From NCBI GenBank assembly GCA_947044405.1, contig CAMRHE010000011.1, positions 8,008,501 through 8,072,500 of the forward strand: DNA of 64,000 nt, in the 5' to 3' direction. The notes beneath the pieces are model-generated. The model searched no databases. It worked only from the letters and a program-made list of their open reading frames with translations, and had not been told where the DNA came from. This DNA is from Leptodactylus fallax. Taxonomy: Eukaryota > Chordata > Amphibia > Anura > Leptodactylidae. The translations under genes were made by a program, and so were the position numbers. Below, piece after piece: positions 12,341 to 25,507 of the stretch; position 1 is the stretch's first letter; every line of letters starts with the position of its first letter.

Positions 12341-13100
12341 TTATTTCCTGACGGATCTTATCAATTTTATCATGGAAATAAGTGGCCAGGTCATCTGCGC
12401 TAAGGTCTGTGAATGGCATCTGCACCTTGGGAGTGAGTAAGGAGTGAAAAGTTTCAAATAGCCTTTTAGGGTTACAGGAGAGAGAAGAGATGAGAGCGGT
12501 GAAATAGTCTTGTTTGGCTAGGTGAAGGGCAGAATTATAGGTTTTAAGCATAAATTTAAAGTTGAGGAAGTCTGCAGGTGTACGTGATTTTCTCCACAGA
12601 CGTTCAGCACACCTAGAGCACCGCTGAAGAAAACATGTCTGTGACGTGTGCCAGGGTTGCTGCCTCCTGCATCTAACCTTTCGAGTGGAGGGGGGAGCCG
12701 CCTCATCCAATGCACTCTTAAGGGTTTCATTATAGTGACTGGTGGCTAGATTGGGGCAGGACAGTGAAGAGATGGGGGGCAAAGAGGACTGTAGTGCATC
12801 TGAGAGGTGCTGGGTATTAATAGCACATAAATTCCTATATGTATGATGAGTAGGTGTGTCCTGTGAAGGAGAGAAAGCACTGATGGTGAGAGGCAGAAGG
12901 TTATGATCAGAGAGTGGCAGAGAAGAGTTAGTAAATTTAGAAACTGTGAGGAGTCGATGGAAGACAAGATCAATGGTGTTGCCATCTTCATGTGTGGCAG
13001 AAGAGGAAAGTTGCGAAAGACCAAAAGACGTGGTTAATGAGAGAAACTGTGAGGCAGCTGGGGAGACAGGGGTGTCAGTGGGGATGTTAAAGTCACCCAT
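12057..13100 (-). pseudogene. L2 ORF2, endonuclease part
   Basis: This frame carries an apurinic-type endonuclease C-terminal half: MGDFN at its start and LPLSDHN further on. These are the metal-binding and catalytic His motifs of LINE endonucleases. A linker and the beginning of the RT (LTKIFNLSL) follow. The reading frame is open upstream to about 13182, so the Met is not the real start. Near 12122-12135 a (CT)n run is one CT unit shorter than in copy B, and this shifts the frame relative to the RT. Confidence 0.85.
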
Positions 13101-13205
13101 GATGAGGGTAGGAATTTCACTGGATAAAAAGAGGGGAAGCCAAGAAGCGAAGTGATCCAGAAATTGGTAGGGTAATTAAGTCTTTTGTGTTTTAATGTAT
13201 ACATA

Positions 13206-14840
<1,635 letters not shown>

Positions 14841-15015
14841 TATATTCTCATAATTGATAACTGTACCCATATGTGTTTTAAGAAATGTTATATCCTGTGA
14901 GACATTCTTTAGGTGGGGGTAGCCATTAGTAATGTCAAAAGTCATCCTTGATTGTTGATATAGTGAATAGACCTAGATGGGCCTCAGACATGGAAAACAA
15001 CTGTGTAAGCATGTA

Positions 15016-15950
<935 letters not shown>

Positions 15951-16194
15951 TATGTCTAGCCTATTGTCTGAGAACTATATTAATGTTGACAGTGATTGAT
16001 GTTAACTTCCTCCAATAGGAAGTGAGAATGATGTCATAAATGAGGGTTTTAATGTATAAAGGAGAGCTGGCCCTGTATGCTTTTGAGAATGAAAATTGTA
16101 TCTTTCATGTTCATAATGCAGTCTCCCACCTCGAGGTGAATAAAGAATTATAGTTCTTGAAGATTTGAGGTCTGAAGTGGTATTTTCCGTAACA

Positions 16195-16991
16195 CTTACC
16201 ATACCCATAATATAGCAATTCTAGAACCCCTTTTCTTAAAATTCAGCATTGTGCCATTCCTTATTTATTTCACCTGAATATTTATGAAAAATTATCCCCT
16301 TCACAGTTTGATACATAGTCAGGCAAAGTAAAGACACACTCAAATGGCAATTATCAAATTATCAAGAAATAGCACAGCATAGGGGGACATTTATTAAGTT
16401 AAGTTAAGCCAGTTATCTGGCATTAAAGTCACAAATCAGAGGGTTGTAACTTTTTAATTGCCATTTGCAAAAAAATTTGGCACAAATAGCGTTTTCACAC
16501 CACTCTCACCACTTTCCATAAAGAAGGCATGACAAGGCCATCAGTTGCATCAGATAAAAAATAATGCACCCAGATAGGGATGTTGGAGTGCTGCAAAAAT
16601 TGGCATACAGTTATATTTCAGGCAGATGTCTAAATGAAAACAGGTGTAGTCTAACTAAATACTGGATCTGGCCCTATAAATAGGCTCTCTAAAGCTACTT
16701 TTGGTATTGCACCTGTTGCTGAGAGATCATTGACTGTTATACATGCCTCTATGATACAATTGAAGATATTTAGCCGATCCTGTCACTTGCACCTCAGTTT
16801 ATATGACAGCCTCAGTTAGTTAGATGACACTTCAGAGCTCTTGACTATATTCAGGATCATTCTTTCTCCTTACAGAGTCTCATCCACCAATTTCCGACCT
16901 CACTCATAGTGCTATTTTTTTTCCTTTTAGGTTGAATTCTAATTTATAAGATGTGAATTATTAATTTACAAATACTGAAGTCCTCCCAACA
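16195..16991. other. Non-coding; probable old interspersed repeat at 16382-16640
   Basis: The stretch beginning AGGGGGACATTTATTAAG resembles a common anuran short repeat by its opening phrase, but I cannot define its ends. The rest shows no coding or terminal repeat. Confidence 0.35.
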
Positions 16992-17682
16992 TTAACCACT
17001 TCCCGCTCTGCGCCGTGCATCACATTGACAGTATAATTAATGCTCAGCGCCGTAATACTACAGCTCTGTAATGCTTGCAGCATTACTTCCAGCTCTCAGG
17101 CTTCGAATCCGGTAGATTAATCCCCTGAATAATGTGATAGCTATTGATCGCCAGATCGCCACACCTTGTTGCCCCTAGGACCCCCTGTGATAAGATTGCG
17201 GGTTCCAAGGGGTTGCCTTTGAGCGAGGAGGCCGGACCACCGCTTCCTGACTGCCTATGCATAGTTCCAGTACAAACTGTTGTGCGATGTTCTGCAGTAC
17301 TATGGATTGCAGTACATTACACAGGGGATCTGAGATCCTAGTTTCAAGTCCCCATGTGGGACATGTAAAAACTGAAAAAAACACACACATAGTAAAAACA
17401 CAGACAAATAAATAAACAAAAAGTTTAAAAAAACCCTTTAAATTAAAAAAATATATAATTTAAACAAAAATAAATAAACAAACATGTTAAGTGTCCCCAT
17501 GTGCGTATAACTCCCCACTATCCAAAAATTATCCTGTACAGTGCATGTTGTAAAAAAAAAAAAAATATACCACATGCGCATATTAACGTATTTTGGTCAC
17601 TTTGCTTTTCCAAAAAAATAACAATAAAAATTGATCAGAAAGTCATATACAGTATACCAAACATTGGTACCAATAAAAAGTA

Positions 17683-19264
17683 CAACCCCAATTCCAATGA
17701 AGTTGGGACATTGTGTAAAACAAATAAAAACAGAATACGATGATTTGCAAATCATTTTCAACCTATATTCAAATGAATACACTACAAAGACAAGATATTT
17801 AATGATCAAACTGATAAACTTTATTGTTTTTTTGCAAATATTCACTCATTTTGAATTTGATGCCTGCAACAGGTTCCTAAAAAGTTGGGACAGGGGCAAC
17901 AAAAGACTAGGAAAATTGAGGAATGCTCAAAAACACCTGTTTGGAGCATTCCAGAGGTGAACAGGTTAATTGGAAACAGGTCAGTGTCATGATTGGGTAT
18001 AAAGGGAGCCTCCTCGAAAGGCTCAGTCGTTCACAAGCAAGGATTGGGTGAAGTTCACCACTTTGTGAATAACTGCGTGAACAAATAGTCCAACAGTTTA
18101 AGTACAACGTTTCTCAACGTACAATCGCAAGGAATTTAGGGATTTCATCACCTACAGTCTATAATATCATCAAAAGATTCAGAGAATCTGGACAAATCTC
18201 TGCAAGTAAGCGGCAAGGCCGAAAACCAACATTAAATGCCCGTGACCTTCAATCCCTCACACGGCACTGCATTAAAAACCGACATCATTCTGTAACGGAT
18301 ATTACCACATGGGCTCAGAAACACTTCAGAAAATCATTGTCAGTGAATACAATTTGTCGCTATATCTACAAGTGTAAGTTAAAACTCTACCATGCAAAGC
18401 GAAAGCCATATATCAACAACACCCAGAAACGCTGCTGGCTTCTCTGGGCCTGAGCTCATCTGAGATAAATTGATGCAAAGTGGAAAAGTGTCCTGTGGTC
18501 TGACCAGTCCACATTCCAAATTGTTTTTGGAAATCATGGATGTCGTGTCCTCCGGGCCAAAGAGGAAAAGGACTGTCCAGATTGTTATCAGCGCAAAGTT
18601 CAAAAGCCAGTATCCCTGATGGTATGGGGCTGTGTTAGTGCCCATGGCATGGGTAACTTGCACATCTGTGAAGGCACCATTAATGCGGAAAGGTACATAC
18701 AGGTTTTGGAGCAACATATGCTGCCATCCAAGTGGTGTCTTTTTCCGGAACGTCCCTGCTTATTTCAGCAAGACAATGCCAAGCCACATTCTGCATGTGT
18801 TACAACAGTGTGGCTTTGTAGTAAAAGAGTGTGGGTACTAGACTGGCCTGCCTCCCATTGAAAATGTGTGTTGCATTATGAAGCGCAAAATACAACAACG
18901 GAGACCCCGGACTGTTGAGCATCTGAAGTTGTACATCAAGAATGGAAAGAATTCCATCTGCAAAGCTTTAACAATTAGTGTCCTCAGTTCCCAAATGCTT
19001 ATTGAGTGTTGTTAAAAGGAAAGGTGATGCAACACAGTGATAAACATGCCCCTTTCCCAGATTTTTTGGAACCTGTTGCAGGCATCAAATTCAAAATGAG
19101 TGAATATTTGCAAAAAAACAATAAAGTTTATCCGTTTGAAAATTAAATATCTTGTCTTTGTAGTGTATTCAATTTAATATAGGTTGAAAAGGATTTGCAA
19201 ATCATCGTATTCTGTTTTTATTTATGTTTTATACAACGTTCCAACTTCATTGGAATTGGGGTTG
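17683..19264 (+). mobile_element. Tc1/mariner element, family C (1582 bp)
   Basis: TA flanks it at 17681-17682 and 19265-19266. Inverted repeats of roughly 200 bp begin CAACCCCAATTCCAATGAAG and are well preserved at both ends. It has inserted in the TTAA-flanked repeat. Confidence 0.93.
18070..19015 (+). pseudogene. Tc1/mariner transposase, family C, degenerate
   Basis: The decayed gene is readable on the plus strand. It has an N-terminal helix-turn-helix (QQFKYNVSQRTIARNLG region, with changes) and SDQST as the first catalytic Asp motif. [23 protein letters not shown] as the second Asp and PIENV for the Glu follow. A stretch before the Glu motif is deleted and frames change several times. 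The best open piece is 18619-18861. The product would have been a DD34E-type transposase of about 330 residues. Confidence 0.78.
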
Positions 19265-19753
19265 TACAACTTGCCCAGCAAATACTGACCCCTGACTTAC
19301 AGTATCTCGGTCAACAGTACAGTCAAAAAGTTATAGGCATCAGAACACTGTGACCCCAGGAAAATTGTTCATTTTCAAAAAGTGACATTTTAAATGTAAA
19401 AGCTGTAAAAAGTAATAAAAAACAATATAAATATGGTGTCGCCGTAATTGTAATGACCCACTAGACAAAGTTGCCATGTCTTTTTTAATGCAGAGTGAAC
19501 GCCATAAAATCAAAATGCAAAAAATAGATAGAATTGTGTGTTATATCGTATGGACCCCCCCCCCCCCAAAAAAAAAAACATATATAACCCAAAATGGTGG
19601 CAATTGAAAGTACAACCTTGTCATGCAAAGTATAAGCCCTCCCATAGCTATGTCAACAGAAAAATAAAAAAGCTATTCATTTTGGAAGACAGGGAGGGGA
19701 AATATGAAAAAAGTCGCCGAGCATTAATGTACCCTGCATCCTTAAAGGGTTAA

Positions 19754-19985
19754 AGAGGTTGTACAGACAATAAAATAGGCCAGGGGAGGTGAAAAAAAAA
19801 ATAAACAAGAAATCATACTCACCTGTCCCTGGTGTTCCGGAGTCCTCCAAGCATGGTCCGGTCCTGCTGCTCCGGTGTCTTCTCCTAGTGAAACTGCTCA
19901 CTGGCTGTCACATCCCAGATCCCTTCCCCTGAAGCCGATGATTGGTCTGATGGCCGGCTGCTCGTTACTTAGCTGCTTGTTTAAG
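19754..19985. repeat. Frog-type interspersed repeat fragment
   Basis: The phrase ATACTCACCTGTCCC followed by GTGTTCCGGAGTCC and a GC-rich tail resembles a repeat seen often in anuran DNA. I recall this as a pattern rather than a named family. Ends are not defined. Confidence 0.35.
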
Positions 19986-19998
19986 TGCTATACTACCA

Positions 19999-20045
19999 CT
20001 GTTGCCTCTGAAGAGGTGGATCTTGATCCAGCAGAAACGCAACAG
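19999..20045 (+). ncRNA. Hammerhead-like fold, possible Penelope 3' remnant
   Basis: A 7-bp stem joins CTGTTGC (19999-20005) with GCAACAG (20039-20045). Inside it CTGAAGA at 20008-20014 matches the hammerhead core CUGANGA. A perfect 6-bp helix TGGATC/GATCCA follows, then GAAAC at 20034-20038. Deviations are two extra bases before the core, an A before GAAA and no proper UH cleavage site. It is most likely an inactive derivative of the ribozyme found in Penelope tails. Confidence 0.35.
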
Positions 20046-20545
20046 ACTGTTTGTATGTGCACTAGGTAGTTTTGTCATGGGAGTGTAATGTAAGCTCTCG
20101 AGTTAGAAGCTAGTTAGAACCTTCAGGCTGGTCTTTTACTTGCCTATTAGCCAGAGTATGTGTGGTCATTATATCTCCTCCATTGAACATTCCTGCCTGC
20201 CCTTTGAGTTGGATCAGTGGTGGTCATGGTATTATTTTTTTTATTTTTTTCAAATAAATTGTTACTTGCTAAGTAGGTACAAGTGATAATTCAGCACATG
20301 AGTAAAATAAACACAAGTATGGGGTTATTTATGGACTCCACATGCACAAGACATATATATTATAATGATAAAAAGGGGGAGGGAGAAAATGGGGACCAAC
20401 CCAAGTCATATCATATGGCGAGATATCGTCGAAGTAATGATAAAGCATTGGAGTAAAAGTATGGCATGAGACGCAAAACCAGGATATCAGTGTTGTATTA
20501 TTAGGATTAAGATTAAGAGAGAGGGTGGCGGGTCAACCAAGATGA

Positions 20546-22868
20546 CTATTGATAATGTAAAGATTTAAGTATGCCTGTCTGACAGGCTAACATATGTTCA
20601 TGTATACAGTTTGTAGAGATTATGGAATTCAAATCAGCTAGAGATGGAATATTTGAGGATTTCCAATGTTGAGCTATGAGTAGCCGGGCTACGTAGAGGA
20701 TGTGATAAGTAATTGATCTATGATGATTCCAATTAGAAGAAGTGCACAGGGAGCAGAGGGTGAAATATTTGATTGTATATAACAACTGAGTATGCTAAAG
20801 GTAGCGTGCCAGAAGGGAACAATGCATGGGCAACTCCAAAAAATGATGTTGGGTAGATTTTTGAGAGTCTCAATGGGGTATAATACCATCATAAGAGTTT
20901 ATGGTATGGTATAATGCCATCATAAGTTTATGTTATTGTTCCCAGTGAGAGGCACAAGAGGTAGATTTACAAGCCTAGCACATAGCATTGCTCCAGTCCG
21001 ACAATCTAAAGCTTCTAGTGAAGTCCCACTTTACTAGATTTCCACTTTAAAAGTTTGGGGGTTTTAGTAAAATAATGGTCATTTGACACTAAAAGGTATA
21101 ATGGTTTGATTCACTTTGGTTTAGAGGCAATTGAGCGTTGAAAGAAATTCCCTAGGATGGCAGGAGTAAAGGCAGTGGAGTAGGGATTAGAGGACAAAAA
21201 AATATTTAATTTGGATATATTTGTAAGCATTTTGCGAGGGAATTAAGAATTTCACTGTAGTTGTGTAAAAGATAAAATGGTATTATATTTGAATAAATCA
21301 GAAATGTGACACACTTCTCTTGAAATCCATGTTGATAATGATAGATTAGGAATGTGGGGCATCAGAGATTTAATTGATTTAGCTAGAGTTACCCTAGGGA
21401 GAGAAGAGTGACAAGAGGAGCAACTTACACTCCAGGCATCAAGAGAAATCTGGATAAAAGGAGGAACTACCAGAAAAGACAAGTCTAGCTTTGGAGGTTG
21501 AAGAGTGCTCTACAATTTGAGATGTGAGTAACATGACCTTCCAATGCTGGCCATAGTTTATCATGAGAGTCGCCCCACCAGTATTGAAATTGATCAAGTA
21601 TAAATGCCAGATGATAGTGGTAAAGGTTAGGGATGCCCATACCACCGTGGAATGGAAGCTTTGTCATTGTAGAAAATGAAATACATGGTTTCGCCTGTTG
21701 CTATATAAACACATTCATTTGTTTGTAAAGAATGGTAAAGGTGGAAGTGGGAATAGGAACAATTAACATTCTAAGATTATATTGAATGTGTGGTAATATA
21801 AGCATTTTATAAGGGACAATTCTGCCCATCCAGGGAATGATGGGAATGATGCCCATGGTAAACCCATAACTACTTTTGTTAGATCTAATGCTCTCATCCA
21901 GAGGTCCCATAACTATAGAAAAAATAAGGGGGGGAAAGGGGACAGCACTGGCGAGTCCCATTCATTATCTGAAAAGGCCTGGAAAAAACACCATTAACCA
22001 GAATAGGAACAATTAACGTTCTAAGATTATATTGAATGTGTGGTAATATAAGCATTTTATAAGGGACAATTCTGCCCATCCAGGGCATGATGGGAATGAT
22101 GCCCATCGTAAACCCATAAATACTTTTGTTAGATCTAATGCTCTCATCCAGAGGTCCCATAACTATAGAAAAAATAAGGGGGGGAAAGGGGACAGCACTG
22201 GCGAGACCCATTCATTATCTGAAAAGGCCTGGAAAAAAAACCATTAACCAGAACAGAAGTCGATGGGACAGTGTAGAGAGCAGATATAGCCCAAAAAATG
22301 GGACCATAAAATCTGAATTTCCTTGAGGGCCTCAAAAGCATAACCCCAATGAACACGGTCAAACGCATTCTCTGCATCAAAGGAAAAGAGCATAGAAGGC
22401 ATTCGCCGGGACTCCGCAACAGCGATCAGATCAATTAGTCTTCTAGTGCCATCGGGGATCTGGTAAAGCCCACTTGATCTCTGCCAATAATACCTGGTAG
22501 GATTGAGAGAAGTCTATTAGCCAGCATTTTTGCATACAGTTTAAGAAGGAAAATGGGGCGAAAATTACTTAAAGTGGTGGGATCTATGCCGGGTTTAGGT
22601 AGTGTGACTATAGTTGCCCGGAACATTTTGGAAGGAAATTGACCCATTAACATAGCTAAATTACACATGTTGACAAGATGGTGGAGAAGCTGGGGTTTAA
22701 ATAGATGTAGATACTCATTTGAGAATCCATCTGGCCCTGATGATTTACCCAGCTTGAGAGAGGAGATGGTTTTAGCAATTTCAAGAGCAGTGAATGGTTT
22801 ATTTAAAACTTGTAACTGATCAGGAGAAAGAGTAGGGAGATTTAGGGATTGTACAATTTTTTTAATAT
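20546..22868 (-). pseudogene. L1/Tx1 ORF2, RT and C-terminal region
   Basis: Readable pieces include TLPKPGIDPTTLSNFRPI, the pre-RT motif (22668-22435), and SFDAENAFDRVHW, RT motif A, near 22370. QCCPLSPLIFS (motif B) appears near 22190 and again in the duplicated unit near 21945. GGMGIPNL (21645) and a C-terminal RLLIAQHWKS stretch (20790-20546) are further on. The YADD-type motif is not intact (GRIVPYKMLIL region). Many stops and frame changes make it non-functional. Confidence 0.8.
21751..22250. repeat. 250-bp direct tandem duplication inside the L1 RT
   Basis: Units 21751-22000 and 22001-22250 are nearly identical, both starting GAATAGGAACAATTAAC. The duplicated part encodes RT motif B and the following residues, so it arose inside the LINE after or during insertion. 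The low divergence between units shows the event is much younger than the LINE. Confidence 0.85.
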
Positions 22869-22874
22869 GGTCAG

Positions 22875-23420
22875 TGTGAAGAGGTAAAATGTTTTGTTTT
22901 ATGTTTATAATTGATTTCCTGTTTTGTAACCTTAGTTTTGGTACATAAGATGCCAGGTCTGGTAAAGCCTCCGTGTGAATGTTCTTACTGCTTCTTATTT
23001 CTTTCTTTCCTCATTAGGCTGGCCACCTAATGCTCTATTTTCTACTCTTTCTGGTCTTGCCATCTGGAAACAATGTACCAAAACTAAGGAAATACTCACA
23101 ATTTGTGTTTCATAAAGAAGTGTTTTCATTTACTTACCTGCAGTAAGGAGCTGTAGTAGGGTGTGTCTGCCCTGTCCTTATAAGAGGCAAGTCTGCATCA
23201 ACTCCAGTGTTTTATAGAGAAACTGCATAGGATTATGGGAAATGTCTATGCTATAAAAGGATTCCATTACCCAGCAAGCTCAGTAGTTGTTGGTGGAGTT
23301 GACACAAGGATTGCTTAGTACACGTTTTGGATATGTTCTGATGAAATAATTAGAATAAACTCCTTTGGATTTCTTTTCAATCAAGGTCTGATTGTTTTTT
23401 GGAAAATCCCATGCTTCACA
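22875..23420 (+). repeat. 5' LTR of the gypsy element
   Basis: It starts TGTGAAGAGG and ends GCTTCACA, giving an inverted TGTGAAG/CTTCACA terminus. TATAAAA at 23252-23258 and AATAAA at 23354-23359 mark the likely promoter and poly(A) signal. It differs from the 3' LTR at two sites, near 23019 and 23041. Confidence 0.95.
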
Positions 23421-23422
23421 TA

Positions 23423-23440
23423 TGGTGTCGGAAACGGGAT
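23423..23440 (+). other. Primer-binding site of the gypsy element
   Basis: TGGTGTCGGAAACGGGAT begins two bases after the 5' LTR. TGG complements the CCA end of a tRNA. The body resembles the leucine-type sites of vertebrate gypsy elements, but I cannot fix the tRNA. Confidence 0.75.
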
Positions 23441-23491
23441 GATTTTTGGAGTATCGCTCCAAGTACTCCAGTATAAAGAAACAAGGAAGTT

Positions 23492-25507
23492 ATGTACAAG
23501 ACACGTTCCTGGCGCATTACAAAAAAAACAACTGTATCTGCAAAGCAAACTGCTGCAAGCAAGCTGGTGAAAATGGAAAGTCAAAGTGCCAGACCCAGTG
23601 CACAGATAGAGGAGGAGGAGGCAGAAGTGCAAGGAGCCACAGCTGCTCCAATAACTCCAAGTGTTGCTGGACCTTCTGAAACGACTTTACCTGAGAGCAT
23701 TGCTGACCTTATGAAATGGTTAACTGTGCAGCAGATTGAAGCAGAAAAAAGGCAAATAGAGGAAGCCAGGAGAAATCGCGAGGAATTGCAACGTCAGGAT
23801 GAACGTTGGAGGGAACTATTCCAAACCCTGAGACCGCCTGTTGCTATGTCTCCTTGGAAAGACCCTCACATGACAAAACTTTCTCCACAGGATGATATTG
23901 AGGCATATTTAACCACATTTGAAAGAATTGCACACACTTGTCAGTGGCCTGAGGAACAGTGGGTGGTAAGACTGGCACCATATCTTACTGGACAAGCCCA
24001 ACTGGCATATAGCCACATGAACATAAACGATGCAAATAACTATGACTTGGTTAAAGAGACTATTCTAAGGCGATATGACATCAGTGAGGAAACCTACAGG
24101 CAGAGGTTCAGAGAATTGAAGTACTGCTACACTGATGGTCCAAGAGAAGTCTTTACTCGCCTGCAAGACTTATATGTGAAATGGATGAAACCAGACACAA
24201 AGACAACTAAACAGATCAGTGAAATGATCATCCTTGAACAGTTTCTACAAATTCTTCCAGCTGATGTTCATGCCTGGGTTAAAAAACATCGGCCCAAAAA
24301 TGCTGACAAAGCAAATTCTTTGGCGGAAAACTTTCTCCTAGCAAAAAGAGACCTAAGCAGGTCTGCAACAGGCCCATCCAAACCATTTAGAATTATCTCT
24401 GGAGGGAGAGGTCAAGAAGCCAGAAGTCCATTAAAAACCATCACAAGTGAAAAAAAGTGCTATATTTGTCAAGAGAAGGGACACATAGCTAAATTTTGCC
24501 CAAGGAAAAGCACTAAAGGCCCAACGTCTGGATCGTTTTGTGCTTGCAGTGACTTTGTGCGGCCAATCCAAATTAATGGACAGACTGTGGATGCTTTGCT
24601 GGATTCTGGCAGTAAACTAAGTTTGGTAAAGGGGGACCTAATAACTGAGAAGATGGACTTTCCCAAAGTGCCAATTACTTGTGTTCATGGAGATACAAAA
24701 AATTACTCCACATCAAATATTGAACTTCAGTTGGATGAGAAATGTTTTACCATGCCAGCAGTTGTTGTTCCGGAACTACAAGTACCAGTGATCCTTGGAA
24801 GAACTACTCCTGGATTCAAAGATTTGCTAATGGGGGAAAGCCAGTTGTCTGCTGTGACTACCCGAGCTAAAGCAAAGGCACACAAGAGAGATGAGACTTT
24901 GAAGGACATTTTCCCATTTCATGAGGACATCAGGGAGCCACCATCATCAAAGCCTCCGAGCGTTCCAGGACAGCAGGATGCCTTCAGGAAAAGACTTTCC
25001 CAGGATGGCAAGTATAAAAATGCTGAACTGTGGGACACTGATATTGCATTTGAACAAAAACAGGACATTGACTTATATCCATTGTATGAACAGGGTTTAA
25101 CTAACTGTAAAGTGGTGGAAGAAAGTGGTAGGCAGCCTGTTACACCCTTTTTCCTAGTTGAAAACAATATTTTATATAGAGTGTGTAGTCATCCAAAAAC
25201 AAGAGAACAAGTGCAACAGTTAGTTGTGCCAAAAAGGTTTAGATCCGAAATTTTTAAATTAGCGCATGATGTTCCTATTGCTGGACATTTGGGTTATAAA
25301 AAAACTTTGGCCAGAGTACTTTATCGGTTCTATTGGCCTAGAGTTTATGATGAAATAACTACTTATTGTCGTAGTTGCCCAGTATGTCAGTACACAGCTT
25401 CTGTTCCTCCCAAAGCAGAACTTATACCCTTGCCAGTAATTGATGAACCATTTAATACTGTGGGTATGGATATTATTGGTCCACTAGAAAAAAAGTTCCA
25501 AAGGTAA
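23492..25507 (+). CDS. gypsy gag, protease and integrase N-terminal part
   Basis: This 671-codon frame encodes gag followed directly by pol domains. Residues about 125-290 have the gag capsid-like pattern (WPEEQWVVRLAPYLTGQA and an Arg-rich region typical of retrotransposon gag or SCAN-like folds). A zinc knuckle CYICQEKGHIAKFC lies near 323-336, and the aspartic protease motif LLDSGSKLSLV near 366-376 with its ILGR flap-side motif near 430. The integrase zinc-binding HHCC module lies near 590-635 (H-x3-7-H then CRSCPVC). It ends in MDIIGPLEK, which holds the first integrase Asp, then frameshifts. No RT lies between protease and integrase. The first Met at 23492 is 70 bp past the primer site; a later Met could also serve. 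Confidence 0.93.
   Translation: MYKTRSWRITKKTTVSAKQTAASKLVKMESQSARPSAQIEEEEAEVQGATAAPITPSVAGPSETTLPESIADLMKWLTVQQIEAEKRQIEEARRNREELQRQDERWRELFQTLRPPVAMSPWKDPHMTKLSPQDDIEAYLTTFERIAHTCQWPEEQWVVRLAPYLTGQAQLAYSHMNINDANNYDLVKETILRRYDISEETYRQRFRELKYCYTDGPREVFTRLQDLYVKWMKPDTKTTKQISEMIILEQFLQILPADVHAWVKKHRPKNADKANSLAENFLLAKRDLSRSATGPSKPFRIISGGRGQEARSPLKTITSEKKCYICQEKGHIAKFCPRKSTKGPTSGSFCACSDFVRPIQINGQTVDALLDSGSKLSLVKGDLITEKMDFPKVPITCVHGDTKNYSTSNIELQLDEKCFTMPAVVVPELQVPVILGRTTPGFKDLLMGESQLSAVTTRAKAKAHKRDETLKDIFPFHEDIREPPSSKPPSVPGQQDAFRKRLSQDGKYKNAELWDTDIAFEQKQDIDLYPLYEQGLTNCKVVEESGRQPVTPFFLVENNILYRVCSHPKTREQVQQLVVPKRFRSEIFKLAHDVPIAGHLGYKKTLARVLYRFYWPRVYDEITTYCRSCPVCQYTASVPPKAELIPLPVIDEPFNTVGMDIIGPLEKKFQR

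Larger units (their letters stand above)
10301..13182 (-). mobile_element. L2-type LINE, copy A, 5'-truncated
   Basis: Reading on the minus strand, an endonuclease region, a reverse transcriptase and a conserved 3' UTR follow in order. The 3' end is the (TTA)n tail at 10301-10316, preceded by CTATATAAATAAAATGTATT, as in copy B at 34806-36675. Upstream of 13182 the endonuclease frame meets a stop and similarity ends, so the 5' part of ORF2 and all of ORF1 are absent. 5' truncation is usual for LINEs. A Tc1 lies immediately beyond, at 13206. Confidence 0.9.
16992..19753. mobile_element. TTAA-flanked non-autonomous DNA repeat, split by a Tc1
   Basis: TTAA occurs at 16992-16995 and 19750-19753. 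The inner ends are loosely inverted: CCACTTCCCG against CCCTTTAAGG. Removal of the Tc1-type insert leaves about 1.17 kb of non-coding sequence. It includes phrases (GTGTCGCCGTAATTGTAATGACCC) of a very frequent frog repeat type. TTAA duplication suggests a piggyBac- or Kolobok-like mobiliser; the superfamily is not settled from this copy. Confidence 0.5.

Noticed and set aside
17501..17960. Open frames of 80-110 codons near 17600-17960
   Set aside because: They lie over the family C Tc1 inverted repeat and leader; no similarity to transposase or host protein.
25490..25505. Programmed -1 frameshift at the A-rich run in the gypsy element
   Set aside because: The required shift is +1, not -1, and it falls inside the integrase domain, so an indel or sequence error is more likely.
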